DNA from: Orientallactaga sibirica
Taxonomy: Eukaryota; Chordata; Mammalia; Rodentia; Dipodidae
DNA: 64,000 nucleotides
Assembly: GCA_036365145.1 (NCBI GenBank)
Contig: JAEOAD010001561.1
Location: forward strand, 62,001 to 126,000
Direction: 5' to 3'
Shown: in pieces, positions 36,256-47,323 of the stretch
Layout of the letters: the number at the start of each line of letters is the position of its first letter
Position numbering within the stretch: position 1 is the stretch's first letter
Program-made: the position numbers and the translations under genes
The notes under the pieces: model-generated
The model's input: only the letters and a program-made list of their open reading frames with translations
Database searches by the model: none
What the model was told of the DNA's origin: nothing

Positions 36256-39200
36256 AACGAGGAAAGTTTGTACTTGCTGCACTCATCCTCCTTCGTAGGA
36301 AAGCAAGTGATTCCAAGAACCGAACTTGCTCATTTCACATAGTATAGTGTTCGGTAATGAAGATGTTTGTTTTGTAAAGAAACTACTTTAGAAATGAGGC
36401 CAATCTACTAAGTTGTGCATCTTTTCAGATTACATTAACAAGGAAAGTTTGAAATTGCTGCACTCAACCTTCTTTATAGGAAAGCAACTGATGCCTAGAA
36501 GTGAATGAGCTTATTTCACACAGTACAATGTTTGGCAATGCAGATGTTTGTTTTCTCAACAAACTACTTTACAAATGAGGCGAATCTACTAACTTTGCCA
36601 TCTCTTTAGATTACATTAACAAGGAAAGTTTGAACTTGCTGCACTCAACCATCTTCGTAGAAATTAAACTGATTCCTAGAAGCGAATTCACTTATTTCAC
36701 ACAGCACAGTGTTCGGTACTGGAGGTGTTTCTTTTCTAAAGAAACTACTTTTGAAATGAGGCGAATCCACTAACTTGTACATCTTGTTAGATTACACAAA
36801 CTAGGAAAGTTTGAACTTGCTGCACTCAACCTTCTCCGTAGTAAAGCAAGTGATTCCTAGAACGGAACTACCTTATTTCACATAGTACAGTGTTTGGCAA
36901 TGAAGATGTTTGTTTTCTAAACAAAGTACTTTAGAAATGAGGCCAATCTACTAAGTTGTGCATCTTTTAGATTACATTAACGGGGAAAGTTTGAACTTGC
37001 TGCACTCACCCTTCTTTGTAGGAAAGCAACTGATTCCTAGAACAGAATGAGCTTATTTCACACAGTACAATGTTCGCAATGAAGATGTTTGTTTTCTCAA
37101 AAAGTACTTCACAAATGAGGCGAATCTTCTAACTTGGCCATCTTTTTTAGATTACATTAAGAAGGAAAGTTTGAACTTGCTGCACTCAACCTTCTTCGTA
37201 GAAATTAAACTGATTCCTAGAAGCTTAATTAACTTATTTCACACACTACAGTGTTCGTACAGAAGATGTTTCTTTTCTAAAGAAACTACTTTAGAAATGA
37301 GGCCAATCTACTAAGTTGTGCATCTTTTAAGATTACATTAACAAGAAAAGTTTGAAGTTGCTGCACTCAACCTTCTTTGTACGAAAGAAAGTGATTCCTA
37401 GAACCGAATGAGCTTATTTCACACAGTACAATGTTCGCAATAAAGATGTTAATTTTCTCAACAAACTACTTTACAAATGAGGCGAATCTACTAACTTGGC
37501 CACCTTTTTTAGATTACATTAACAAGGACAGTTTAAACTTGCTGCACTCCACCATCTTCGTAGAAATTAAACTGTATCCTAGAAGCAAATTCACGTATTT
37601 CACACAGTACAGTGTTCGGTACTGAAGATGTTTCTTTTCTAAAGAAACTACTTTAGAAATTAGGCGAATGCACTATCTTGTACATCTTGTTAGATTACAC
37701 AAACTAGGAAAGTTTGAACTTGCTGCACTCAAGCTTCTTCGTAGGAAAGCAAGTGATTCCTAGAACGGAACTAGCTTATTTCACATAGTACAGTGTTCGT
37801 AATGAAGATGTTTGTTTTCTAAACAAAATACTTTAGAAATGGGGCCAATCTACTAAGTTGTGCATTTTTAGATTACATTAACAAGGAAAGTTTGAACTTG
37901 CTGCACTCAAACTTCTTTGTAGGAAAGCAACTGATTCCTAGATCCGAATGAGCTTATTTCACATAGTACAATGTTAGGCTATGAAGATGTTTGTTTTCTT
38001 AACAAAGTACTTTACAAATCAGGCGAATCTTCTAACTTGGCCATCTTTTAGATTACATTAACAAGGAAAGTTTGAACTTGCTGCACTCAACCTTCTTCGT
38101 AGAAATTAAACTGATTCCTAAAACCGATTTACGTTATTTCACACAGTACAGTGTTCAGAACTGAACATGTTTCTTTTCTAAAGAAACTACTATAGAAATG
38201 AGGCGAATGCACTAACTTGGACATCTTGTTAGATTACACAAGTTAGGAAAGTTTGAACTTGCTGCATTCAACCTTCTTTGTAGGAAAGCAACTAATTCAG
38301 TAGAACCGAATGACCTTATTTCACACAGTACAATGTTCGGCAATGAAGATGTTTGTTTTCGCAACAAACTACTTAAGAAATCAGGTGAATCTACAAACTT
38401 GGCCATCTTTTCAGATTACATTAACAAGGAAAGTTTGACCTTGCTTCACTCAACCTTCTTTGTAGGAAAGGAAGTGATTCCTATAACCGAATGAGCTTAT
38501 TTCACACAGTACAATGTTCGGCTATAAAGATGTTAGTTTTCTCAACAAACTATTTTACAAATGAGGTAACTCTGCTAACTTGGCCGTCTTTTTAGATTAC
38601 ATTAACAAGGAAAGTTTGAACTTGCTGCACTCAAACATCTTCGTAGAAAGGAAACTGATTCCTAGAACGGAATTAACTTATTTCACACATTACAGTGTTC
38701 AGTACTTAAGATGTTTCTTTTCTAAAGAAACTACTTTAGAAATGAGGCCAATGCAATAACTTGTACATCTTGTTAGTTTACACAAACTGGGAAAGTTTGA
38801 ACTTGCTGCACTCAACCTTCTTCATAGAAATTAAACTGATTCCTAGAAGCTTAATTCATTTATTTCACACTGTACAGTGTTGGTACTGAAGATGTTTTTT
38901 TTCTAAAGAAACTACTTCAGAAATGAGGCCAATCTACTAAGTTGTGCATCTTTTAGATTACATTAACAAGGAAAGTTTTAACTTGCTGCACTCAACCTTC
39001 TTTGTAGGAAAGCAAGTGATTCCTAGAACCGAATGAGCTTATTTCACACAGTACAATGTTTGGCAATAAAGATGTTAATTTTCTCAACAAACTATTTCAC
39101 AAATGATGTGACTCTGCTAACTTGGCCATGTTTTTAGATTTCATTAACAAGGAAAGGTTGAACTTGCTGCACTCAACCGTCTTCAGTAGAAAGGAAACTG

Positions 39201-40439
39201 ATTCCTAGAACCGAATTAACTTATTTCACAAAGCACAGTGTACAGTACGGAAGTTGGTTCTTTTCTAAAGAAACCACTTTAGAAACGATGCGAATCCACT
39301 AACTTGTACATCTTTTTAGATTACACAAACTAGAGAGTTTGAACTTGCTGCACTCAACTTTCTTCGTAGGAAAGCAAGTGATTCCTAGAACCGAACTAGC
39401 TCATTTCACATAGTATAGTGTTCGGTAATGAAGATGTTTGTTTTGTAAACAAACTACTTTAGAAATGAGGCCAATCTACTAAGTTGTGCATCTTTTTAGA
39501 TTACATTAACAAGGAAAGTTTGAACTTGCTGCACTCAACCATTTTCAGAGAAATTAAACTGATTCCTTGAAGCGAATTCACTTATTTCACACAGTACAGT
39601 GTTTGGTACTTAAGATGTTTCTTTTTCTAAAGATACTACTTTAGACATAAGGCGAATGCACTAACTTGTACATCTTGTTAGATTACACAAACTAAGAGAG
39701 TTTGAACTTGCTGCACTCAACCTTCTTCGTAGAAATTAAACTGATTCCTAGAAGCCGAATTAACTTATTTCACCCAGTACAGTGTTCGGTATTGAAGATG
39801 TTTCTTTTCTAAAGAAACTACTTTAGAAATGAGGACAATCTACTAAGTTGTGCATCTTTTTAGGTTACATTAAAAGGGAGAGTTTGAACTGGCTGCACTC
39901 AACCTTCTTTGTAGGAAAGCAACTGAATTCTAGAACTAAATTAGCTTTGTTCACACAGTACAATGTTCGGCAATGAAGATGTTTGTTTTCTCAACAAACT
40001 ACTTTACAAATGAGGCGAATCTACTAACTTGGCCACCTTTTAAGATTACATTAACAAGTCAAGTTTGAACTTGCTGCACTCAACCATCTTCAGAGAAATT
40101 AAACTGATTCCTAGAACTTAATTCAATTATTTCACACAGTACAGTGTTCGGTACTGAAGATGTTTCTTTTCAAAAGAAACTACGTTAGATATGAGGCGAA
40201 TCCACTAACTTGTACATCTTGTTGGATTACAAAAACTAGGAAAGTTTGAACTTGCTGCACTCAACCTTCTTTGTAGGAAAGCAAGTGATTCCGAGAAACG
40301 AACTAGCTCATTTCACATAATACAGTGTTGGTAATGAAGATGTTTGTTTTCTAAAGAAACTACTTTAGAAATGAGGGCAATCTACTAAGTTGTGCATCTT
40401 TTAAGATTACATTAACAAGGAAAGTTTGAACTTGCTGCA

Positions 40440-40980
40440 CTCAACCTTCTTTGTAGGAATGCAACTGATTCCTAGAACCGAATTAACTTATTTCACACAG
40501 TACAATGTTCAGCAATGAAGATGTTTGTTTTCTCAACAAAGTACTTTACAAATGAAGCGAATCTTCTAACTTGGCCATCTTTTTAGATTACATTAACAAG
40601 GAAAGTTTGAACTTGCTGCACTCAACCTTCTCTGTAGGAAAGCAACTGATTCCTAGAACCGAATGAGCTTATTTCACACAGTACAATGTTCGGCAATGAA
40701 GATGTTTGTTTTCTCAACAAAGTACTTTACAAATGAAGCGAATCTTCTAACTTGGCCATCTCTTTAGATTACATTAACAAGGAAAGTTTGAACTTGCTGC
40801 ACTCAACCTTCTCTGTAGGAAAACAACTGATTCCTAGAACCGAATGAGCTTATTTCACACAGTACAATGTTCGCAATGAAGATGTTTGTTTCCTCAACAA
40901 AGTACTTTACAAATGAGTCGAATCTTCTAACTTGGCCATCTCTTTAGATTACATTAACAAGGAAAGTTTGAACTTGCTGC
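40440..40980. repeat. Local three-fold amplification of a single monomer
   Basis: Three consecutive monomers share cttct(c/t)tgtaggaa.gcaac, tcaacaaagtactttacaaa and gaatcttctaacttggcc, at a spacing of about 181 bp, with few differences. In the rest of the diverged array neighbouring monomers are of different subtypes. This looks like a small new burst of single-monomer expansion. Confidence 0.8.
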
Positions 40981-43900
40981 ACTCAACCTTCTTCGTAGAA
41001 ATTAAACTGATTCCTAGAAGCGAATTAACTTATTTCACACAGTACAGTGTTGGTACTGAAGATGTTTCTTTTCTAAAGAAACTACTTTAGAAATGAGGCC
41101 AATCTACTAAGTTGTGCATCTTTTTAGATTACATTAACAAGGTAAGTTTGAACTTGCTGCACTCAACCTTCTTTGTAGGAAAGCAAGTGATTCCTAGAAC
41201 CGAATTAGCTTATTTCACACAGTACAATGTTAGGCTATAAAGATATTAATTTTCTCAACAAACTATTTTACAAATGACGTGACTCTTCTAACTTGGCCTT
41301 CTTTTTAGATTACATTAACAAGGAAAGTTTGACCTTGCTGCACTCAACCATCTTCGCAAAAAGGAAACTGATTCCTAGAACCGAATTAACTTATTTCACA
41401 GTACAGTGTTCAGTACTGAAGATGTTTGTTTTCTAAAGAAACCGCTTTAGAAATGACGTGAATCCACTAACTTGTACATCTAGTTAGATTACACAAACTA
41501 GGAAAGTTTGAACTTGCTGCACTCAACCTTCTTTGTAGGAAAGCAAGTGATTCCTAGAACCGAACTAGCTCATTTCACATAGTATAGTGTTCGGTAATGA
41601 AGATGTTTGTTTTCTAAACAAACTACTTTATAAATGAGGCCAATCTACTAAGTTGTGCATCTTCTCAGATTACATTAACAAGGGAAGTTTGAACTTGCTG
41701 CACTCAACCTTCTTTATAGGAAAGCAACTGATTCCTAGAACCGAATGAGCTTATTTCTGACAGTTCAATGTTTGGCAATGAAGATGTTTGTTTTCTCAAC
41801 AAACTACTTTACAAATGAGGTGAATCTACTGACTTGGCCATCTTTTTAGATTGCATTAACAAGGAAAGTTTGAACTTGCTGCACTCAACCATCTTCGTAG
41901 AAATTAAACTGATTCCTAGAAGCCAATTCACTTATTTCACACAGTACAGTGTTAGGGTACTGAAGATGTTTCTTTTTCTAAAGAAACTACTTTAGAAATG
42001 AGCCGAATCCACTAACTTGTACATCTTGTTAGATTACACAAACTAAGAAAGTTTGACCTTGCTGCACTCAACCTTCTTCGTAGGGAAAGCAAGTGATTCC
42101 TACAACTGAACTAGCTTATTTCACATAGTACAGTGTTCTTAATGAAGATGTTTGTTTTCTAAACAAACTACTTTAGAAATGAGGCCAATCTACTAAGTTG
42201 TGCATCTTTTCAGATTACATTAACAAGGAAAGTTTGAACTTGCTGCACTCAACCTTCTCTGTAGGAAAGCAACTAATTCCTAGAACCGAATGAGCTTATT
42301 TCACACAGTCCAATGTTCGGCAATGAAGATGTCTGTTTTCTCAACAAAGTACTTTACAAATGAGGCGAATCTTCTAACTTGGCCATCTTTTTAGATTACA
42401 TTAACAAGGAAAGTTTGAACTTGCTGCACTCAACCTTCTTCGTAGGAAAGCAAGTAATTCCTAGAACCGAACTACCTCATTTCACATAGTATAATGTTCG
42501 GTAATGATGATGTTTGTTTTGTAAACAAACTACTTTAGAAATGAGGCCAATCTACTAAGTTGTGCAAATTTTCAGATTACATTAAAAGGAACGTTGGAAC
42601 TTGCTGCACTCAACCTTCTTTGTAGGAAAGCAAATGATTCCTAGATCCGAATGAGCTTATTTCACACAGTACAATGTTTGGCAATGAAGATGTTTGTTTT
42701 CTCAACAAAATACTTTACAAATGAGGCGAAATACTAACTTGGCCATCTTTTTAGATTACATTAACAAGGAAAGTTTGAACTTGCTGGACTCAACCATCTT
42801 CATAGAAATTAAACTGATTCCTAGAAGCGAATTCACGTATTTCACACAGTACAGTGTTCGGTACTGAAGATGTTTTTTTCTAAAGAATCTACTTTAGAAA
42901 TGAGGCGAATCCACTAACTTGTACATTTTGTTAGATTACACAAACTAGGAAAGTTTGAATTTGCTGCACTCAACCTTCTTCATAGGAAAGCAAGTGATTC
43001 CTGGAACGGAACTAGCTTATTTCACATAGTACAGTATTCGGTAATGAAGATGTTTGTTTTCTAAACAAACTACTTTTTAAAAAGAGGCCAATCTACTAAG
43101 TTGTGCATCTTTTTAGATTACATTAACAAGGAAAGTTTGAACTTGCTGCACTCAACCTTCTTCGTAGAAATTAAACTGATTCCTAGAAGCGAATTAACTT
43201 ATTTCACACAGTACAGTGTTCGGTACTGAAGATGTTTCTTTTCTAAAGAAACTACTTTAGAAATGAGGCCAATCTACTAAGTTGTGCATCTTTTTAGATT
43301 ACATTAACAAGGTAAGTTTGAACTTGCTGCACTCAACCTTCTTTGTAGGAAAGCAAGTGATTCCTAGAACCTAATTAGCTTATTTCACACAGTACAATGT
43401 TCGGCTATAAAGATATTAATTTTCTCAACAAACTATTTTACAAATGAGGTGACTCTTCTAACTTGGCCATCTTTTTAGATTACATTAAGAAGGAAAGTTT
43501 GACCTTGCTGCACTCAACCATCTTCACAAAAAGGAAACTGATTCCTAGAACCGAATTAACTTATTTCACAGTACAGTGTTCAGTACTGAAGATGTTTGTT
43601 TTCTAAAGAAACCGCTTTAGAAACGACGTGAATCCACTAACTTGTACATCTTGTTAGATTACAAAAGCTAGGAAAGTTTGAACTTGCTGTACTCAACCTT
43701 CTTCATAGGAAAGCAAGTGATTCCTAGAACCGAACTAGCTCATTTCACATAGTATAGTGTTCGGTAATGAAGATGTTTGTTTTCTAAACAAACTACTTTA
43801 TAAATGAGGCCAATCTACTAAGTTGTGCATCTTCTCAGATTACATTAACAAGGGAAGTTTGAATTTGCTGCACTCAACCTTCTTTATAGGAAAGCAACTG

Positions 43901-45300
43901 ATTCCTAGAACCGAATGAGCTTATTTCACACAGTACAATGTTTGGCAATGAAGATGTTTGTTTTCTCAACAAACTGCTTTACAAATGAGGTGAATCTACT
44001 GACTTGGCCATCTTTTAGATTGCATTAACAAGGAAAGTTTGAACTTGCTGCACTCAACCATCTTCGTAGAAATTAAACTGATTCTAGAAGCCAATTCACT
44101 TATTTCACACAGTACAGTGTTCGGTACTGAAGATATTTCTTTTCTAAAGAAACTACTTTAGAAATTAGGCGAATCCACTAACTTGTACATCTTGTTAGAT
44201 TACACAAACTAAGAAAGTTTGACCTTGCTGCACTCAACCTTCTTTGTAGGAAAGCAAGTGATTCCTACAACTGAACTAGCTTATTTCACATAGTACAGTG
44301 TTCTTAATGAAGATGTTTGTTTTCTAAACAAACTACTTTAGAAATGAGGCCAATCTACTAAGTTGTGCATCTTTTCAGATTACATTAACAAGGAAAGTTT
44401 GAACTTGCTGCACTCAACCTTCTTTGTAGGAAAGCAACTGATTCCTAGAACCGAATGAGCTTATTTCACACAGTCCAATGTTCAGCAGCAATGAAGATGT
44501 CTGTTTTCTCAACAAAGTACTTTACAAATGAGGCGAATCTTCTAACTTGGCCATCTTTTTAGATTACATTAACAAGGAAAGTTTGAACTTGCTGCACTCA
44601 ACCTTCTTCGTAGGAAAGCAAGTGATTCCTAGAACCGAACTACCTCATTTCACATAGTATAATGTTCGGTAATGATGATGTTTGTTTTGTAAACAAACTA
44701 CTTTAGAAATGAGGCCAATCTACTAAGTTGTGCAAATTTTCAGATTACATTTAAAGGAACGTTGGAACTTGATGCACTCAACCTTCTTTGTAGGAAAGCA
44801 AATGATTCCTAGATCCGAATGAGCTTATTTCACACAGTACAATGTTTGGCAATGAAGATGTTTGTTTTCTCAACAAAATACTTTACAAATGAGGCGAAAT
44901 ACTAACTTGGCCATCTTTTTAGATTACATTAACAAGGAAAGTTTGAACTTGCTGGACTCAACCATCTTCGTAGAAATTAAACTGATTCCTAGAAGCGAAT
45001 TCACGTATTTCACACAGTACAGTGTTAGGTACTGAAGATGTTTCTTTTCTAAAGAATCTACTTTAGAAATGAGGCGAATCCACTAACTTGTACATCTTGT
45101 TAGATTACACAAACTAGGAAAGTTTGAATTTGCTGCACTCAACCTTCTTCATAGGAAAGCAAGTGATTCCTGGAACGGAACTAGCTTATTTCACATAGTA
45201 CAGTATTCGGTAATGAAGATGTTTGTTTTCTAAACAAACTACTTTAGAAATGAGGCCAATCTACTAAGTTGTGCATCTTTTTAGATTACATTAACAAGGA
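40980..45300. repeat. 12-monomer higher-order repeat, about 2.17 kb, two copies
   Basis: The private word acattaacaaggtaagtttg sits at 41131 and 43301, 2170 bp apart, which is 12 monomers. Matching variants at the same offset include ggctataaagatattaattt, agaaaccgctttagaaa, ctgacttggccatctt, gtccaatgttc, ggaacgttggaacttg and ggaacggaactagc. The second copy fades at about 45300, where it switches to gtttcaacttgctgc and other sequence. The unit size and content differ from the 1.62-kb repeat, so it arose separately. Confidence 0.92.
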
Positions 45301-45572
45301 AAGTTTCAACTTGCTGCACTCAACCTTCTTTGTAGGAAAGCAAGTGATTCCTAGAACCGAATGAGCTTATTTCACTAGTACAATGTTCGGCAATAAAGAT
45401 GTTAATTTTCTCAACAAACCATTTTACAAATGAGGTGACTCTGCTAACTTGGCCATCTTTTTAGATTACATTAACAAGGAAAGTTTGAACTTGCTGCACT
45501 CAACCATTTTCGTAGAAAGGAAACTGATTCCTAGAACCGAATTAACTTATTTCACACATTACAGTGTTCGGT

Positions 45573-46114
45573 TGTTGCGTCTGCCTCGACCAGCAAGGAA
45601 GACGCAATATTCGGACTCTTCTTGAAGCAGTTTATTCAGGAACCTTGAACAATCTTCTGACTGACTGACTGACTGACTGACTGACTGACTCACTGACTCA
45701 CTCACTCACTCACTCACTCACTCACTCACTGACTCACTCATTCACTCACTGACTCACTCACTCACTCACTGACTCACTGACTCACTGACTGACTGACTGA
45801 CTCACTCACTGACTGAGTCACTGACTCACTCACTGACTCACTCACTCACTCACCGACTCTCACTCACTCACTCACTCACTGACTCACTGACTGACTGACC
45901 CGGGACAAGCCTGCCCAAAGCTTAAGAAGCCTTTGAACAGCCAACCCTGGTAAGCCGCGTGGTGAATGCACATACGTCCACATATCGGAAGCAAGCCTAG
46001 ATCATGGCCCAAGCCAAATAAAGACTTGTTTATCCAGGAGAGCACTCGCCATCGGAAGGCGGAAGGCGGAAGCCAGCGCCATCTTTAAGGCGCGGCACCT
46101 CGCAGCTCTCTACA
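45573..46114 (-). mobile_element. 3' LTR of ERV B
   Basis: On the minus strand the 542-bp LTR begins TGTAGAGAGCTGCGAGGTGC right after the polypurine tract. It carries a long tetranucleotide array, AATAAA in the context cctgaataaactgcttcaag, and the end GGCAGACGCAACA. It is the same family as the ERV A LTRs but lacks the satellite-like insert found near the start of A's 5' LTR. Confidence 0.9.
45656..45897 (-). repeat. Tetranucleotide array in ERV B LTR
   Basis: ctgactgactgactcactca-type repeats, the reverse complement of the array in ERV A. The order of ACTG and ACTC units differs from A, which shows independent slippage. Confidence 0.95.
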
Positions 46115-46135
46115 GTTCCCCTTTTATGTTTTAAA
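46115..46135 (-). other. Polypurine tract of ERV B
   Basis: The minus strand reads AAAACATAAAAGGGGAAC directly before the LTR start TGTAGAG. This is the plus-strand primer site for reverse transcription. Its position fixes the LTR boundary and the orientation of the element. Confidence 0.8.
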
Positions 46136-46395
46136 ACAAGCCACAGGTAAGAGTAGAGGTCTGATCTCTGATGATGCGTATTTTTGCAACCCTGATGCCT
46201 TTTTTCTCAGAGGCGGGATCTGGGGCATCAACCTGCATGCAATCAAACATGCTCTTCTCTGGAGTTTTTGGGCTAACCCAGAGTGCAGTGCTTAGCCTTG
46301 CAACCTGAGCAGAAAGAAGATTAACTTTTAGTTGTAGCCAGCCAGACTTAGGGGACTGTGCAGCCTCTATGGCAGTAAAGGCTTGAATGATCATA
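46136..46395 (-). other. Unrecognised 3' internal region of ERV B
   Basis: This 260 bp lies between the env-like relic and the polypurine tract. The minus strand has an open frame of 87 codons (46131-46394) that runs into the polypurine tract and resembles no protein I know. In the tandem provirus at 52062 the corresponding place also holds non-env sequence. It is probably 3' untranslated or cytoplasmic-tail-derived DNA. Confidence 0.4.
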
Positions 46396-46682
46396 GCTGC
46401 ATCCCGTCATTTGCGTGACCCTGATTTTACACAGACACCACAAGTAAAACCAGAGAGACCAGTAACAGAAGGCCTGCTAAAGAGCACCCAAACCCGCCAA
46501 TTCCTTCAGATGATTCATAGCGGAGATCAGCCAAGATGAAAATCCAGAGGCAAACGAGAGGTCCATGCAGGCAGAATGCACATTAACTACTGCCAGTCTC
46601 AGTTCTTTTAAGGTATCTTCAAATTCAAGCGACCAATTCTGTAATAGAAAACTAGACAAAAATCTGGATAAATTTGCAGCCC
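46396..46682 (-). pseudogene. ERV B env relic, C-terminal TM part
   Basis: On the minus strand a 60-codon frame (46477-46659) ends in a Trp-containing amphipathic segment (Ser-Ser-Trp-Leu) followed by Asn-His-Leu-Lys. This resembles the membrane-proximal part of betaretroviral TM subunits. A strongly hydrophobic run of about 19 residues (Leu/Val-rich, at about 46430-46490) follows in a neighbouring frame, as expected for the membrane anchor, so a frameshift separates the two. No surface subunit or fusion peptide is present. The relic is non-functional. Assignment rests on hydrophobicity pattern and on the parallel with the env relic at 52860-53980, which has a similar Asp-Phe-x-Ser-Trp-Leu segment. 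Confidence 0.6.
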
Positions 46683-46743
46683 TAGTATAATTTATATATT
46701 TTGAGTTAACTGAGCCACGGCGGCTGTGAGGCTAGCATTGGTC

Positions 46744-46951
46744 AAAACACTGGCAAGGGAAGCTGGTTATAATACCCATAAGCCTGCCCCCAACAATACT
46801 GCCTCCAGGAGGTGTTGAATTCCCAAATTGCCATCAGCTGGGAAACATACTCTGCCTCCAGGAGATGTTAATTCCCAAATTGCCATCAGCTGGGAACCTA
46901 GCATTTAGAACACTTGAAGTTTATGGGGGACACCTGAATCAAACCACCACA
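46744..46951 (-). mobile_element. MaLR-type LTR fragment inside ERV B
   Basis: Reverse complement of the fragment at 13564-13746. On the minus strand it starts TGTGGTGGTTTGATTCAGGTG after gggacaaaa and ends in ccagcttcccttgccagtg. It has its own duplication of about 50 bp (aattcccaaattgccatcag, twice), different from the one in copy A. Confidence 0.65.
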
Positions 46952-47080
46952 TTTTGTCCCTGGCCCTGTAAACTGATAACCGTATATGATGTAAAATGTA
47001 ATGCATTCATGCAAATTTAAAGGTCCCCATAGTTTTTATCAATTACAATGATGTTCATACGTCCCCATAATCCAAGGTCT
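46952..47080 (-). other. Unassigned stretch shared with ERV A
   Basis: Reverse complement of about 13434-13563 (gaccttggattatggggacg, ttgataaaaactatgggga). About 80 bp present in A next to the B1 tail (gtcactt, A-run, AT repeat) are missing here. The B1 joins directly at gtgagaagacc. Confidence 0.8.
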
Positions 47081-47202
47081 TCTCACTGTGTAGTCCTGGC
47101 TTCCTGCAACTCACTATGTAGACCAGGCTGGCTTTGAACTTGTGGCAGTCTTGCTCTGCCTCCCATGTGCTGGGATGAAAGGCATGTGCCACCATGCCCG
47201 GC
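47081..47202 (-). mobile_element. B1 SINE in ERV B
   Basis: The minus strand begins GCCGGGCATGGTGGCACATG and runs through cccagcacatgggaggcag and agcctggtctacatagtgag to cagtgaga. The 3' tail is deleted. It has the same neighbours (ggggaatcc before it) and several of the same private variants (gactgccacaagttcaaag) as the B1 in ERV A, so the two descend from a single B1 insertion. Confidence 0.9.
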
Positions 47203-47222
47203 TCTTTTCCCGGATTCCCCCT

Positions 47223-47323
47223 CCAAATAAGGACTTGTTTATCCAGGAGAGCACTCGCCATCGGGAAGACGGAAGGCAGAAGCCATCGCCATCTTTAAAG
47301 CGCGGCACCTGCAGCTCTCTACA
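47223..47323 (-). mobile_element. 5' LTR remnant of ERV B
   Basis: The first 101 bp of the LTR on the minus strand (TGTAGAGAGCTGCAGGTGCC ... aacaagtccttatttgg), followed abruptly by internal sequence. The outer end is intact and abuts the target duplication ttcggt at 47324-47329. Confidence 0.9.

Larger units (their letters stand above)
26694..45572. repeat. Diverged 181-bp satellite array, block 2
   Basis: Continuous diverged monomers of the same mixed subtypes as block 1. They contain three zones of recent local amplification: a 9-monomer repeat (31490-36255), a short single-monomer amplification (40440-40980) and a 12-monomer repeat (40980-45300). The right end includes the left target duplication of ERV B (ttcggt, 45567-45572). 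No gene or RNA is visible. Short frames near 31728, 32442, 37431 and 38212 are satellite translations. Confidence 0.97.
45573..47323 (-). mobile_element. Class II ERV copy B, composite and non-autonomous
   Basis: A 1751-bp element on the minus strand with a perfect 6-bp duplication (ttcggt at 45567-45572 and 47324-47329). Read 5' to 3' on the minus strand: 5' LTR remnant of about 101 bp (47223-47323), B1 (47081-47202), shared unassigned stretch, MaLR LTR fragment (46744-46951), env TM-like relic, polypurine tract (46115-46135) and full 3' LTR (45573-46114). The rest of the 5' LTR, the leader and gag seen in copy A are gone: the LTR fragment ends at ccttatttgg and runs directly into the agggggaatcc that precedes B1. 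The deletion must be internal, because both outer ends and the duplication are intact. Confidence 0.9.
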
